From JAWLHU01 sp049324875 (GTDB lineage: Bacteria; Bacillota; Sulfobacillia; Symbiobacteriales; Symbiobacteriaceae), in NCBI GenBank assembly GCA_049324875.1, contig JBMONC010000006.1, positions 62,001-126,000 of the forward strand: a stretch of DNA of 64,000 bases, given 5' to 3'. Position 1 is the first letter of the stretch. Each line of letters begins with the position of its first letter. Below the pieces are notes generated by a model. It had not been told where the DNA came from. It did no database searches and worked only from the letters and a program-made list of their open reading frames with translations. Shown piece by piece: positions 1-8,221 of this stretch. A program made the translations under genes and the position numbers.

Positions 1-398
1 CGCATCCCCAGCTCCTCCGCCTGCTCCTTCGGCAGCCCCTTCACCTGGACCGGCGCCTCGGTCACGTTCTGCAGGGCGGTCATGTGCGGGAAGAGGTTGA
101 ACCGCTGAAAGACCATCCCCATGTGCGTCCGCTGCTTGTCCAGCACCGCCTCGGGCAGCTTGACCAGCTTGCCGTCCACCAGCCGCTGCCCCACCTCCTC
201 CCCCTTGAAAAGGATGCGGCCCCGGGTCGGGGTCTCCAGGAAGTTGATGCAGCGGAGCAGGGTGGACTTGCCCGAGCCGGAGGGCCCGATCACCACCACC
301 ACCTCGCCCTTCTGGACGGTCAGGTCGATCCCCTTCAGCACCTCCAGCTGGCCGAAGTGCTTGTGCAGCCCCTGGATCTCAATGATCGGCTGTGCCAT
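1..398 (-). CDS. Polar amino-acid ABC transporter ATP-binding protein, C-terminus cut by window edge
   Basis: Energises uptake of a polar amino acid at the inner face of the membrane. The visible N-terminal 132 codons start MAQPIIEIQGLHKHFG. They contain the Walker A motif GPSGSGKS at residues 38-45 and a Q-loop in the context VFQRFNLFPH near residue 97, both typical of GlnQ/HisP-type ATPases. The signature motif and Walker B lie beyond the left edge. The ATG at 396-398 follows the permease stop by one base, so the two are translated as a unit. The order binding protein, permease, ATPase on the minus strand is the usual one for this family. The substrate (glutamine, arginine, cystine or other) cannot be told. 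Confidence 0.93.
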   Translation of the reverse strand, partial: MAQPIIEIQGLHKHFGQLEVLKGIDLTVQKGEVVVVIGPSGSGKSTLLRCINFLETPTRGRILFKGEEVGQRLVDGKLVKLPEAVLDKQRTHMGMVFQRFNLFPHMTALQNVTEAPVQVKGLPKEQAEELGM

Positions 399-399
399 G

Positions 400-1050
400 C
401 TATCCCCTCGCCTCCAGCTTCTTCTCCAGGCGGTTGGCCAGGGCGGTGAGCGCCACCACAATGACGAGATAGAAAAGGGCTGTCCAGAAGTAGGTCCCCG
501 CCACGACCGCCGTGCGGGCGACGTACTGCTGGCTCTGCTTCATCAGCTCCACCACGCCGACCGCAGAGGCCAGCGATGTATCCTTGGTCAGCGCCGCCAG
601 CTCGTTGACCATGGGCGGGAGCAGTCGGCGGTAGGTCTGCGGGAGGATGATCCGGCGCATCGCCATCCCATAGCTCATCCCCAGGGAGCGGGCCGCCTCC
701 ATCTGCCCCTTGTCGATGGACTGGATCGCCGCCCGCATGATCTCGGCGATGTAGGCGCCGGAGTTGAGGGAGAAGGCGAGCAGCGCCGCCTGGTAGTCGG
801 AGACCTCCGGCGGCAGCACCGACCAGAGGAAGAGCACCTGCAGCAGGAGCGGCGTGCCCCGAAAGAGCGTCACATAGCCGCTGGCCAGCCCGGTCAGCAC
901 CCGGTTCTTGGAGATCCGGGCCAGGGAGGCCAGCAGCCCCAGCGGGATGCCGAAGAGGGCGCTGAAGAGCGCCAGCGACAGCGTGTAGTAGAGCAGCGCT
1001 TCGATCAGATTCGGCAGGATGTTGATCGAGTGGGAGATGAACTTCTCCAC
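400..1050 (-). CDS. Polar amino-acid ABC transporter permease (HisM/GlnP family)
   Basis: Membrane channel subunit of the amino-acid importer, 216 residues, usual for the family. Hydrophobic segments appear near residues 20-40, 60-75, 85-100 and 185-205. The EAA-type cytoplasmic loop that contacts the ATPase is seen as EAARSLGMSYGMAMRRIILP near residues 118-137. The first segment is followed by the family motif FRGTPLLLQ. The GTG start at 1048-1050 is chosen because AAAGGAGG lies eight bases or so upstream. The stop is one base from the ATPase start. The pair can act as a homodimeric permease because no second permease gene is seen nearby. Confidence 0.93.
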   Translation of the reverse strand: MEKFISHSINILPNLIEALLYYTLSLALFSALFGIPLGLLASLARISKNRVLTGLASGYVTLFRGTPLLLQVLFLWSVLPPEVSDYQAALLAFSLNSGAYIAEIMRAAIQSIDKGQMEAARSLGMSYGMAMRRIILPQTYRRLLPPMVNELAALTKDTSLASAVGVVELMKQSQQYVARTAVVAGTYFWTALFYLVIVVALTALANRLEKKLEARG

Positions 1051-1079
1051 CTCGCCCTGCCTCCTTTCCAGAGACGAGT

Positions 1080-1106
1080 CCGGCGGCAGTGGGTTACTGC
1101 CGCCGG
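1080..1106 (-). terminator. Stem-loop between binding-protein and permease genes
   Basis: CCGGCGGCAG (1080-1089) pairs perfectly with CTGCCGCCGG (1097-1106) around a 7-base loop. No T-run follows on the minus strand. It is more likely a partial terminator or an mRNA-stabilising hairpin that lets the binding protein be made in excess over the membrane subunits than a full terminator. This role is inferred from position. Confidence 0.45.
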
Positions 1107-1119
1107 CGTAGGTGCGTCC

Positions 1120-1935
1120 TTACTTGCCCAGCTCGCTGCCGAACCACTTCTCCGACAGCTTCTTGAAGGTGCCATCAGCCTTGGTGTCCTTCACGGCCTG
1201 CTCCAGGGCCTTCATCAGGTCCACATCTTCCTTGCGGATGGCGATACCCACCGGCTCGGCGCCCATCGCCTGGCCGGTCACCTTGTGGCCGTCCAGCTTG
1301 GCGTAGTAGCGGGCCACCGGCTCGTCGATCACCACCACGTCCGCCCGCTCGTTCTTCAGCGCCAGGAAGGCATCGGTGGCGCCGGGGAAGGAGTTGATCT
1401 CCTTGATGGCAATCCCCTTGGCCTTCTGCTCATCCGCCCACATGTGGGAGGTGGTCTCCGCCTGGACGGCGACGATCTTGCCCGCCAGGTCCTTCTCCGT
1501 CTTCACGTCGAAGCCCTTGCGGGAGACGAAGTTCTGCGCCATCTGGGCGTACTCGACGAAGTTGACCTCCTTGAGCCGCTCCTCGGTGATATTCATCGAG
1601 GACATGATGACGTCGTACTTCCCCGCCTTCAGGCCGGTGAGGATGCCGTCCCAGGCCACGTTCTCGAACTGGGCCTTGACGCCCAGCTTCTTGGCCAGCT
1701 CGGTGGCGTAGTCCACGTCAAAGCCGATGTAGGTCTTGCCGTCCTTGTCCACGAACTCCATGGGCGGGTAGGAGGCATCGATCGCCACCTTGAGGACGCC
1801 GGCCTTCTTCACCCGATCCAGGGAGCCGTCGCCCCCGCCGGCGGAGCCGCTCTGCTTCGCGCCCCCACAAGCTGCCAGCACCGACATGACCAGAAGCAGG
1901 ATAACCGCCAGCGATACGGAACTCTTCTTCATCAT
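1120..1935 (-). CDS. Extracellular solute-binding lipoprotein, family 3 (polar amino acids)
   Basis: Captures the amino acid outside the membrane and delivers it to the permease downstream. A lipoprotein signal peptide begins MMKKSSVSLAVILLLV and ends at the lipobox LAAC, with the lipidated Cys near residue 22. The mature protein shows the family-3 pattern: FDVDYATELAKKLGVK, followed by WDGILTGLKAGKYDVIMSSM and later a TEERLKEVNF block. Length (271 aa) is normal. The ATG at 1933-1935 is preferred over the upstream in-frame ATG at 2022 because GAGGGGG lies about nine bases before it and the signal peptide then starts correctly. It is the first gene of the transporter operon. Confidence 0.92.
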   Translation of the reverse strand: MMKKSSVSLAVILLLVMSVLAACGGAKQSGSAGGGDGSLDRVKKAGVLKVAIDASYPPMEFVDKDGKTYIGFDVDYATELAKKLGVKAQFENVAWDGILTGLKAGKYDVIMSSMNITEERLKEVNFVEYAQMAQNFVSRKGFDVKTEKDLAGKIVAVQAETTSHMWADEQKAKGIAIKEINSFPGATDAFLALKNERADVVVIDEPVARYYAKLDGHKVTGQAMGAEPVGIAIRKEDVDLMKALEQAVKDTKADGTFKKLSEKWFGSELGK

Positions 1936-2081
1936 GATGCCGAACCCCCTCGTACTCTCTTTTCTGCCACCCTGCGTGCTTTCAAAGGGCTGACGGTTTA
2001 TTCGCCATGCATTCGGCAACACCTTCTATCCATCCACAAGAATACCGTTATGCCGAAGATCTTAGCGAGAAAAGGGGTTGG

Positions 2082-2870
2082 ATGCAGATGGATACCACCC
2101 TCAAGACGCCCGAGCCCGAGTCGAATCCCCCGGACCGGTGGACCTGGGCGGGCCGCCTGGGGAAGGGGCTCGGGATGCTCCTGCTGATGGCGGCCGTCTC
2201 CGGGATGACCGCCTGGGGGGTTTTTGAATGGCGTATTCAGTCCGAGCAGGCCACCGCCGCCGGCGAGATGGCCGCCCTGCGGGAGCAGACCCTGCGGGAG
2301 GTGCAGGACCTCCGGGCCGAGCTGAAGCAGCAGCAGGCCGATCTGCAGGCCCAGATGAAGCAGGTCCAGGAAGCGGCCCAGGCCACCGGCCTTCTCCTCC
2401 AGCAGGAGGGCGAGGTGACCGGGCTGCAGGCCCGGCTGGCCGAGATCGAGACGCTGAAGCTCGACCTGAAGGCGACCCGGGAGCAGCTGGAGACCAAGCT
2501 CCAGAACCTGGAGCAGTCGGTGCGGGACCAGGTGGCAGCCTCCGGCAGGGAGACGGCGGAGGCACTCTCCCTGGAGATGCGCTACAAGAACCTGCTGGTG
2601 AAGGCCCAGGGCGAGGTGCTGCTGGCGCAGATTTACTGGGCCGAGGGCAACCGGGGGCTGGCGAAGGATGAGCTGGCCCTGGGCGCCGGCTCGCTCCAGC
2701 GGGCCCTGACGGAGGCGCCCGAGCCGGCGAAGGCGGGGATCAAGCGGGTGGTGGAGCAGGTGGAGCAGACCAGGGCTGCGCTGATCCTCGAGCAGTCCTC
2801 TGCCCGGGATTCCCTGAACCTGCTGTGGCACATGGTCAACGACCTGCTGGCGGCCACCGGGGTTGAGTAG
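2082..2870 (+). CDS. Hypothetical single-pass membrane protein with long coiled coil
   Basis: I do not recognise the family. The 262-residue product has a Pro-rich cytoplasmic head, one membrane helix near residues 27-47 (LGMLLLMAAVSGMTAWGVF), then a long Glu/Gln/Leu-rich region with heptad character (about residues 55-165) and a helical C-terminal part. Start ATG 2082 is chosen because AAAAGGGG lies six bases upstream; upstream in-frame codons lack a site. It is divergent from the amino-acid transporter and 38 bases upstream of the c-di-GMP gene in the same direction. The two may therefore be co-transcribed, and this could be a membrane scaffold. Confidence 0.75.
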   Translation: MQMDTTLKTPEPESNPPDRWTWAGRLGKGLGMLLLMAAVSGMTAWGVFEWRIQSEQATAAGEMAALREQTLREVQDLRAELKQQQADLQAQMKQVQEAAQATGLLLQQEGEVTGLQARLAEIETLKLDLKATREQLETKLQNLEQSVRDQVAASGRETAEALSLEMRYKNLLVKAQGEVLLAQIYWAEGNRGLAKDELALGAGSLQRALTEAPEPAKAGIKRVVEQVEQTRAALILEQSSARDSLNLLWHMVNDLLAATGVE

Positions 2871-2908
2871 GGGGAGCGTGAAGTATCTCGGGCGGGAGGT
2901 TTCCCTCC

Positions 2909-5047
2909 GTGATTAACAAGTTGATCGGCGCAACCGTCGATGATCACTGGCGCCTCGGGGATCTCCAGCAACTGAGGGCATCCATCAGCATGGTGGTCGG
3001 CCTCTCCGCTCTCCTGGCCATTGTGCGCGGCCTGACGTCCCACACGCATCACCCCGAATACTGGCCGACCGTCGCCCTCATGCTGGCGGTCTGGCTCATC
3101 ATGTTCGCCCAGCGCCACCGCCCCTTCTCCCTGCTCTGGCTCCCCTTCCTCTCGGTCGCCGGTATGGGGCTGACCATCCTGGGCCTGACGGTGGAGCGGA
3201 GCCTGGTTCCCTACGGCCTTCTGCTCTATGTCCACACGATCTTCAGCGGCCTCTTCTTCCGCAACCCCTTCCGGAGCCTGATGCAGGGGCTGGCGGTCAC
3301 CACCATCCTGGTGGGCGGCTACCTCCTGGAGGGGGTCGCCTCCTTCGACATGACGCTGGTGATCGCCGCCGTCAGCGCCATCACCGCTGTCTTCCTCAGC
3401 CGGGCCCTGCAGAACAGCCGGCAGCAGCTCCGGGAGATCCGGCACCTGCGGCTGATCAACTCCACCGTCCAGGAGCTGTCCGGCCCCCTGGACAGCCCGG
3501 CCATGCAGCGCCTCTGCCAGCGGTCCAGGGAGGCCTTCCGGGCCCAGGAGTCCGTCCTGCTGGAACTCTCCGCCGACGGCGCTCTCCTCCTGCCCCGGGC
3601 CGTCTCCACCACACCGGAATTCCGGGAGTTCGCCCTGGTCAGCCCCACCCCGCGGCCGGTGGGGCAGGGCTCGGTGGGCTGGGTGGCCCGCCATGGGAAG
3701 CCGATTCTGAGCGGCGACGTCTTCCACGACCCCCGCTTCGTCTACCCCCCTGACCTGCCCCGGCGGGATCTCTCCGCCATGGTCGTGCCGGTGCTCTACC
3801 CTTCGGGCCGGCTGGCGGGCGTCTTCCGCATCCAGAAGGAGGGGTACAACCAGTTCAACCAGGAGGACTTCACCCTCTGTCAGATGTGGGCCAGCGAGGT
3901 GGGCAAGGTACTGGAGAAGGCCTGGCTGCAGAACCAGCTGCAGCAGATGGCCACCACCGATTCACTGACGGGCACCTACAACCGGCACTACCTGAACCGC
4001 CGCTGGCCGGAGATCACCCGGCAGAGCCAGGAGAACGAGGAGCCGGTCACCTTCCTCATGCTCGACTGCTTCAACTTCAAGATGATCAACGACAGGCACG
4101 GCCATATGATGGGCGATCAGATCCTCCAGGCCCTGGGGGAGACGCTGGGCGACCAGGTCCCGCCCCACGGCTTCACCGTGCGCTATGGCGGCGATGAGTT
4201 CCTGGTGGTCCTGCCCGGCGCCACCTATGCGCAGGGGGTGGAGCTGAAGCGGGAGATCCAGCAGGCGCTGGAGCGGTTCCAGGTGCGCCGCCCGTCCTGG
4301 CCCGTGGTGATCGTCGACATCGGGGTCTACACCGGGGTGGGCGAGGAGCTGAACACCCTTCTCTCGGGGGTCGACATCGCCCTGTACGACGCCAAGGAGG
4401 ATGACTACCGGCAGCGGCTGGCCAGCCTGCTGGAGTCATCGGTGGGCGAGCGGAGCCGGCACATGGTGCAGGCGGTGATGACCCTGACCCGGATCCAGGA
4501 GCTGAACGACCCCTACACCCGCGGCCACACGGAGCGGGCGAAGGAGATGGCGATGCGGATCGCCCGGGAGATGGGGCAGCCGGAGGATGAGGTCCAGGTA
4601 ATCGGTTTCGGCGCCGTCCTGCATGACGTGGGCAAGGTGGTGGTACCGCCCCACATCCTGAACAAGCCGGGCCCGCTGAACGAAGAAGAGTGGGCGATCA
4701 TGCGGATGCACCCCCAGTTCGGCACCAACATCATCGAGGAGCTGGACCTGCTGAAGGATGTGCGGCCGATCATCCTCCACCACCACGAGCGGTATGACGG
4801 CGCCACCACCGGCCGGCACCCCGGCTACCCCGCCGGCCTGAAGGGGGAGGCGATCCCCATCGGCGCCCGGATCGTCGCCGTGGTGGACGCCTTTGACGCC
4901 ATCACCTCGGACCGGGTCTACCGGAAGGGCAAGCCGGTGGCCGAAGCGATGGCGGAGCTGCGCCGCATGGCCGGCACCCAGTTCGACCCCAAGGTGGTAG
5001 CCGCCCTGGAGCGGCTGATCGAGCAGGGTTTCCTGGCTGAGAACTAG
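2909..5047 (+). CDS. Membrane-anchored GAF-GGDEF-HD-GYP protein (c-di-GMP turnover)
   Basis: Predicted bifunctional c-di-GMP enzyme, 712 aa. Domains in order: five or six membrane helices (about 25-165), GAF-like sensor (about 185-340), GGDEF domain with intact RYGGDEF near residue 425 and an upstream MLDCFNFKMINDRHGH block, then an HD-GYP phosphodiesterase with HDVGK near 571 and HHHERYDG near 624. The GYP loop is unusual: six residues (ATTGRH) separate HHHERYDG from PGYPAGLKG, where the family normally has DGxGYP directly. No RxxD inhibitory site is seen five residues before GGDEF. GTG start follows GGGAGG by about 10 bases. Synthase and hydrolase activities are both possible; which dominates is not known. 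Confidence 0.9.
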   Translation: MINKLIGATVDDHWRLGDLQQLRASISMVVGLSALLAIVRGLTSHTHHPEYWPTVALMLAVWLIMFAQRHRPFSLLWLPFLSVAGMGLTILGLTVERSLVPYGLLLYVHTIFSGLFFRNPFRSLMQGLAVTTILVGGYLLEGVASFDMTLVIAAVSAITAVFLSRALQNSRQQLREIRHLRLINSTVQELSGPLDSPAMQRLCQRSREAFRAQESVLLELSADGALLLPRAVSTTPEFREFALVSPTPRPVGQGSVGWVARHGKPILSGDVFHDPRFVYPPDLPRRDLSAMVVPVLYPSGRLAGVFRIQKEGYNQFNQEDFTLCQMWASEVGKVLEKAWLQNQLQQMATTDSLTGTYNRHYLNRRWPEITRQSQENEEPVTFLMLDCFNFKMINDRHGHMMGDQILQALGETLGDQVPPHGFTVRYGGDEFLVVLPGATYAQGVELKREIQQALERFQVRRPSWPVVIVDIGVYTGVGEELNTLLSGVDIALYDAKEDDYRQRLASLLESSVGERSRHMVQAVMTLTRIQELNDPYTRGHTERAKEMAMRIAREMGQPEDEVQVIGFGAVLHDVGKVVVPPHILNKPGPLNEEEWAIMRMHPQFGTNIIEELDLLKDVRPIILHHHERYDGATTGRHPGYPAGLKGEAIPIGARIVAVVDAFDAITSDRVYRKGKPVAEAMAELRRMAGTQFDPKVVAALERLIEQGFLAEN

Positions 5048-5057
5048 GTCGCGCAAA

Positions 5058-5090
5058 AGCCCGCGGGCAGTACCGCGGGCTTCCTTATTT
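5058..5090 (+). terminator. Intrinsic terminator after the GGDEF/HD-GYP gene
   Basis: AGCCCGCGG (5058-5066) pairs with CCGCGGGCT (5073-5081), loop of six, followed by TCCTTATTTT. It sits 10 bases after the stop codon. Confidence 0.85.
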
Positions 5091-5092
5091 TG

Positions 5093-5757
5093 CCACGGAT
5101 TACACGGATTACACGGATGAAGACACACAATTCATAAATGTGGGGTTGTGGCCCTTTCCATGGGTGGTGCTGGTGCGAAGCACCGCACCATGTTGGTCAC
5201 ACCGAGAAACTACGACAAGAAAATCAGTCGCCTTTTGAAAGAACACCCTGGCGGCCAGCTCTTCTTAAGCCTTCCCGGGGCTGGTCCGAATCTGGCCGCC
5301 AGGTTGCTCGCTGAGATCGGTGACAACCGAGACCGGTATGCCACCGCCTACAGCCTTCCGTGTGAGACCGGAACTGCGCACGCCAGTCAGCGCGCCAAGG
5401 GCAAGCGCAATCCAGAGGCACTGCGGGTCGTCGCCCACAAGTGGCTCAAGATTATCTTCGCCATGCGTAGTCAGGTACCCTCTACGACGAGCGGACCTAT
5501 TTGCCTTCCAACGAGCGCTTTGCGGTTCAGGCCGCATGATCTATACGACCTCTATGCACAGCCCCATCACCCTATTGACATCAGGAGTCCGCGGCCGTCA
5601 TGTTCCGTGTAACCACCACACATTCTTGTAATGTATTTGTTTTATCCGTGTAATCACCATGGTGCGGTGCTTCGCACCAGCACCCCGGATGAAAAGGGCA
5701 CCACCCCACATTGTTGTGATGTATTTGTTTTATCCGTGTAATCCGTGTAATCCGTGG
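5093..5757. repeat. Composite inverted-repeat element A
   Basis: A 26-base unit made of the 9-base period ACGGATTAC begins at 5093 (CCACGGATTACACGGATTAC...) and recurs inverted at 5732-5757. Inside it, a conserved hairpin starting GGTGCTGGTGCGAAGCACC lies at 5166-5190, and its inverted copy lies at 5660-5684. The element is thus two inverted half-units of roughly 110 bases around a centre that holds an IS110-type transposase remnant. A related element lies at 19965-20367. Partial extra copies of TCCGTGG and CCGTGTCATCCG continue to about 5805, where the next gene's stop codon begins. No mobility gene intact inside; family not recognised. Confidence 0.85.
5190..5539 (+). pseudogene. IS110-family transposase remnant (C-terminal part, deleted and frameshifted)
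   Basis: The translation contains LPGAGPNLAARLLAEIGD, the helix-hairpin-helix core of the IS110 C-terminal (transposase_20) domain, soon followed by RAKGKRNPEALRVVAHKW and LKIIFAM, which in intact members are separated by several tens of residues. The intervening part is missing. After LKIIFAM the frame shifts: the next frame reads SGTLYDERTYL and ends at the TGA at 5537-5539, as expected for the natural C-terminus. No N-terminal DEDD domain is present. It is boxed in by the inverted half-units of element A, so it is either a relic cargo or the remains of the element's own transposase. Confidence 0.8.
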
Positions 5758-5805
5758 CCGTCATTTTCAGGGGAGTCCGTGGCCGTCATGTTCCGTGTCA
5801 TCCGT

Positions 5806-6036
5806 CTACTCGGGCTCCGCCTCCGCCTCCAGGATCTGCCGGGCCAGCTCCGCCAGGTCCGGGGGGACCTTCAGGAGCAGCTGGCCGCTGGCGGCGTGGC
5901 CGAAGATGTAGGGCATCGCCTTCAGCCCCTTGGCCTCCATCAACACGGGGATCTGGCTGGTCTCCAGCAGCCCCTTCATAAACTCGGCCTCGATCTGGTC
6001 GGTGGTCCGGAAGACCTCGACCCACTCCTCTGCCAT
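5806..6036 (-). CDS. Small DUF2007-type putative signal-transducing protein
   Basis: 76 residues starting MAEEWVEVFRTTDQIEAEFM. The pattern (a short beta strand, then a helix containing EAEFMKGLLETSQIPVLME) is that of DUF2007 proteins, which resemble a PII-like or ACT-like fold and have no firmly assigned role. ATG 6034-6036 follows AAGGAGGG closely. It sits 20 bases downstream of the reductase-like gene, so the two are probably one operon. Its stop codon is only 49 bases from repeat element A. Confidence 0.75.
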   Translation of the reverse strand: MAEEWVEVFRTTDQIEAEFMKGLLETSQIPVLMEAKGLKAMPYIFGHAASGQLLLKVPPDLAELARQILEAEAEPE

Positions 6037-6056
6037 GGCGGGACCCTCCTTGATGG

Positions 6057-6809
6057 CTACCCCTTCCAGGAGAACGGGAGCCGCTCGATCAGCCCCGGCC
6101 CCTCCAGCTTCCAGGCGGCCTCCAGCGCCTCCCGGATCAGGTGCTCGTGCTTCCCGGCGTTGCCGGGGTTGCCCAGGGGGGCGCCGTCGGGGTGGCTTAC
6201 CACCACGGCGCGGGGCACCTTCACCGCCTCCAGCACCTCGGGCCGGGTGCCCAGCACCAGGGTGGGCACCCCGGCCAGCTCGATCGCCCGGGCGACGATG
6301 GCCGCCGTCTGGTGATCCACCCCGCCGGTGGCCACCACCAGCGCCAGGTCGGCCCCCATCCGCCGCATCCGGTAGGCCACCGAGGGGGCGTAGTTGGACA
6401 GGAGCTGGACCGGGCGGCTGATCCGGCCCATGAAGCTGTAAGCGAAGGGCGCCACCGACCCGATGTAGCCCGCCTGCGCCAGCGCCCGGAGCCGCTCCAG
6501 CGGGAAGAGGACGTTCACATCCTGCCGGGCGTAGCCCAGGTCGATCCCGCTGTGGGCCACCTCCAGATCCTCCTCCGCCACCACCGACGGGAACTCGCGG
6601 AAGGTGGGGTCGCCGGCGGGGGCCTCCAGGTCGAACCGCTGGTGGAGGCCGTGCTTCAGGAAGACGCCCCCGGTGGTCACCAGTGCCACCTTCGACTCGG
6701 CCACCGGCGGGGTCCACTGGGTCCAGGGAACGAATTCGTTGGACAGAAGCTGAAACTCCGGATCGGTCGAGCGGACCGACTCAAGCCATTGGTTCAACGC
6801 CTCGGACAT
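6057..6809 (-). CDS. Glycine/betaine/D-proline reductase B-type homologue lacking redox residues
   Basis: The 250-residue product matches the PrdB/GrdB-type family in overall pattern: VTTGGVFLKHGLHQRFD near the N-terminus, GDPTFREFPSVV, then DVNVLFPLERLRALAQAGYIG and SFMGRISRP, and a C-terminal VATGGVDHQTAAIVARAIE block. In true selenoprotein reductases the segment aligned with TGGVDHQ carries Sec or Cys; here there are Val and Asp, and no in-frame TGA is present. It is therefore unlikely to be a redox reductase. The ATG at 6807-6809 has GAGAGGAG upstream; the longer upstream frame has no site. Role unknown; its operon partner is DUF2007. Confidence 0.8.
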   Translation of the reverse strand: MSEALNQWLESVRSTDPEFQLLSNEFVPWTQWTPPVAESKVALVTTGGVFLKHGLHQRFDLEAPAGDPTFREFPSVVAEEDLEVAHSGIDLGYARQDVNVLFPLERLRALAQAGYIGSVAPFAYSFMGRISRPVQLLSNYAPSVAYRMRRMGADLALVVATGGVDHQTAAIVARAIELAGVPTLVLGTRPEVLEAVKVPRAVVVSHPDGAPLGNPGNAGKHEHLIREALEAAWKLEGPGLIERLPFSWKG

Positions 6810-6867
6810 CCGCTGCTGCTCCTCTCGCGCTCGATCATCACGACCAGATTCCCACGGGAGTATGGTA

Positions 6868-8220
6868 TCACGTCCGCGCAAGCTCTGCCAGCCGCTTCAG
6901 CAGCCACTCCCGGTCGTTGCGGGACGGCTCCTCGGTCACCTCGTCCAGCAGCTGCTCCAGCACCTCCCCCACGTAGGGGCCGGGCCCCCGGCCGAAGGCG
7001 GCCATCACGTCGTGGCCGTCCACCGCCAGGTCGGTCACCTTCAGCGCCGCATCCTCGGCGATGATCCGCTGCATCTGCTGCAGGATCTGGACCGTCTCGG
7101 GGCTCAGGTCGCCCTGCCGCATCCCGGAGGCCAGCCGGTCGGCCCGCCGCAGCTGGATCAGGTCGTGCATCTGCTCCAGGCCGATCCGCCGGATCATCCG
7201 GCGCAGAGCGGAGTCGCTCGCCTCGCCGTCCAGGTGCAGGTCCATGTGATACCGGACCAGGTGGACCACCCGCTGCCGGGTCTCGCTGTCGAAGCGGAGC
7301 CGCTCCAGCAGCGCACCGGCCATCTCCGCCCCCACCGACTCGTGCCGGTAGAAGTGCCGGTTGCCCGCCTCATCCACCGAGAGGCAGCGGGGCTTGGCCA
7401 CGTCGTGCAGCAGGGCGGCGAGGCGCAGGTGCAGCTCCGGCCCCACCAGGGCCAGCGCCAGCAGGGCGTGCTCCCAGACCGTGTAGGCGTGGTACCGGTT
7501 CTGCTCCACCCCCACCATCTCCAGCAGCTCCGGGGCGAAGGAGGGCAGCAGCCCCCACTCCCGCAGCCGCTCCATCCCCCAGGCGGGCCGGTCGGTCACC
7601 AGCAGCCGGCCGAACTCCATCCCGATCCGCTCCGGCGCCACCCCTGCCAGCCGGGGCGCCGCCCGGCGGATGGCCGCCGCCAGCCCCGGCTCGATCGCCA
7701 GGTCGAACTGGGCCGCCAGCCGCACCGCCCGGAGCATCCGGAGCGGGTCCTCCGCGATCCGCTCATCAGCGCTGCCGCAGGCCCGCAGGAGCCCCCGGGC
7801 CAGATCCTCCCGCCCGCCCAGCGGGTCGAGGAGGCGGCCGTCGATCCCCAGCGCCATGGCGTTGATGGTGAAGTCCCGCCGGGAGAGGTCGGCCAGCAGC
7901 CCATCCCCCCGGTAGGGGGTGATCTCGTAGGCGGTGCCCTCCAGCGGGATCAGCACCGTGCCGGTCTCCCGGGCCGCCCCGATCAGCCGGCCCTGGGGGA
8001 AGAGCGCCAGGATCCGGTCGGCTGTGGCGCTGGTCACCATGTCCCAGTCCTTGGGCCGCCGGCCCAGCAGCAGGTCCCGCACCGCCCCGCCCACCAGCCC
8101 CGCCTCGTGCCCCTCCCCCGCCAGCCGCTCCAGGATGGCCCGGGCAGCGGGGGGCAGGGCGCGGTCCAGCCGGACCGGCAGAGTGAGCCGGCCCCAGAGC
8201 AGCTGCCAGCGCCGCCGCAT
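6868..8220 (-). CDS. cca: CCA tRNA nucleotidyltransferase with HD domain
   Basis: Adds or repairs the 3'-CCA end of tRNA. The N-terminus has the class II nucleotidyltransferase motif GGAVRDLLLGRRPKDWD (about residues 43-59) with its catalytic Asp pair, then RRDFTINAMAL, the DPLGGREDLARGLLR head motif and EDPLRMLRAVRLAAQF. A central HD phosphohydrolase domain is marked by LLHDVAKP near residue 267. The combination is that of the bacterial HD-containing family of about 450 aa. ATG at 8218-8220 has GGGAGG seven bases upstream; that site lies inside the 31-codon reading frame just upstream. An A-adding-only (poly(A) polymerase-like) activity is the main alternative. Confidence 0.93.
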   Translation of the reverse strand: MRRRWQLLWGRLTLPVRLDRALPPAARAILERLAGEGHEAGLVGGAVRDLLLGRRPKDWDMVTSATADRILALFPQGRLIGAARETGTVLIPLEGTAYEITPYRGDGLLADLSRRDFTINAMALGIDGRLLDPLGGREDLARGLLRACGSADERIAEDPLRMLRAVRLAAQFDLAIEPGLAAAIRRAAPRLAGVAPERIGMEFGRLLVTDRPAWGMERLREWGLLPSFAPELLEMVGVEQNRYHAYTVWEHALLALALVGPELHLRLAALLHDVAKPRCLSVDEAGNRHFYRHESVGAEMAGALLERLRFDSETRQRVVHLVRYHMDLHLDGEASDSALRRMIRRIGLEQMHDLIQLRRADRLASGMRQGDLSPETVQILQQMQRIIAEDAALKVTDLAVDGHDVMAAFGRGPGPYVGEVLEQLLDEVTEEPSRNDREWLLKRLAELART

Positions 8221-8221
8221 C

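Noticed and set aside
121..2187. 688-codon open frame on the plus strand
   Set aside because: It is antisense to three clear ABC-transporter genes; composition (His/Leu/Arg/Gly-rich) is that of a GC-rich shadow frame.
5093..5118. Tandem 9-base repeats as a possible CRISPR or iteron array
   Set aside because: Two to three periods only, no spacers, no cas genes or replication initiator nearby, and the unit recurs inverted at element ends.
5806..6717. 303-codon minus-strand frame over the DUF2007 region
   Set aside because: Only its last 76 codons are a real gene; the remainder is a shadow of the PrdB-like gene.
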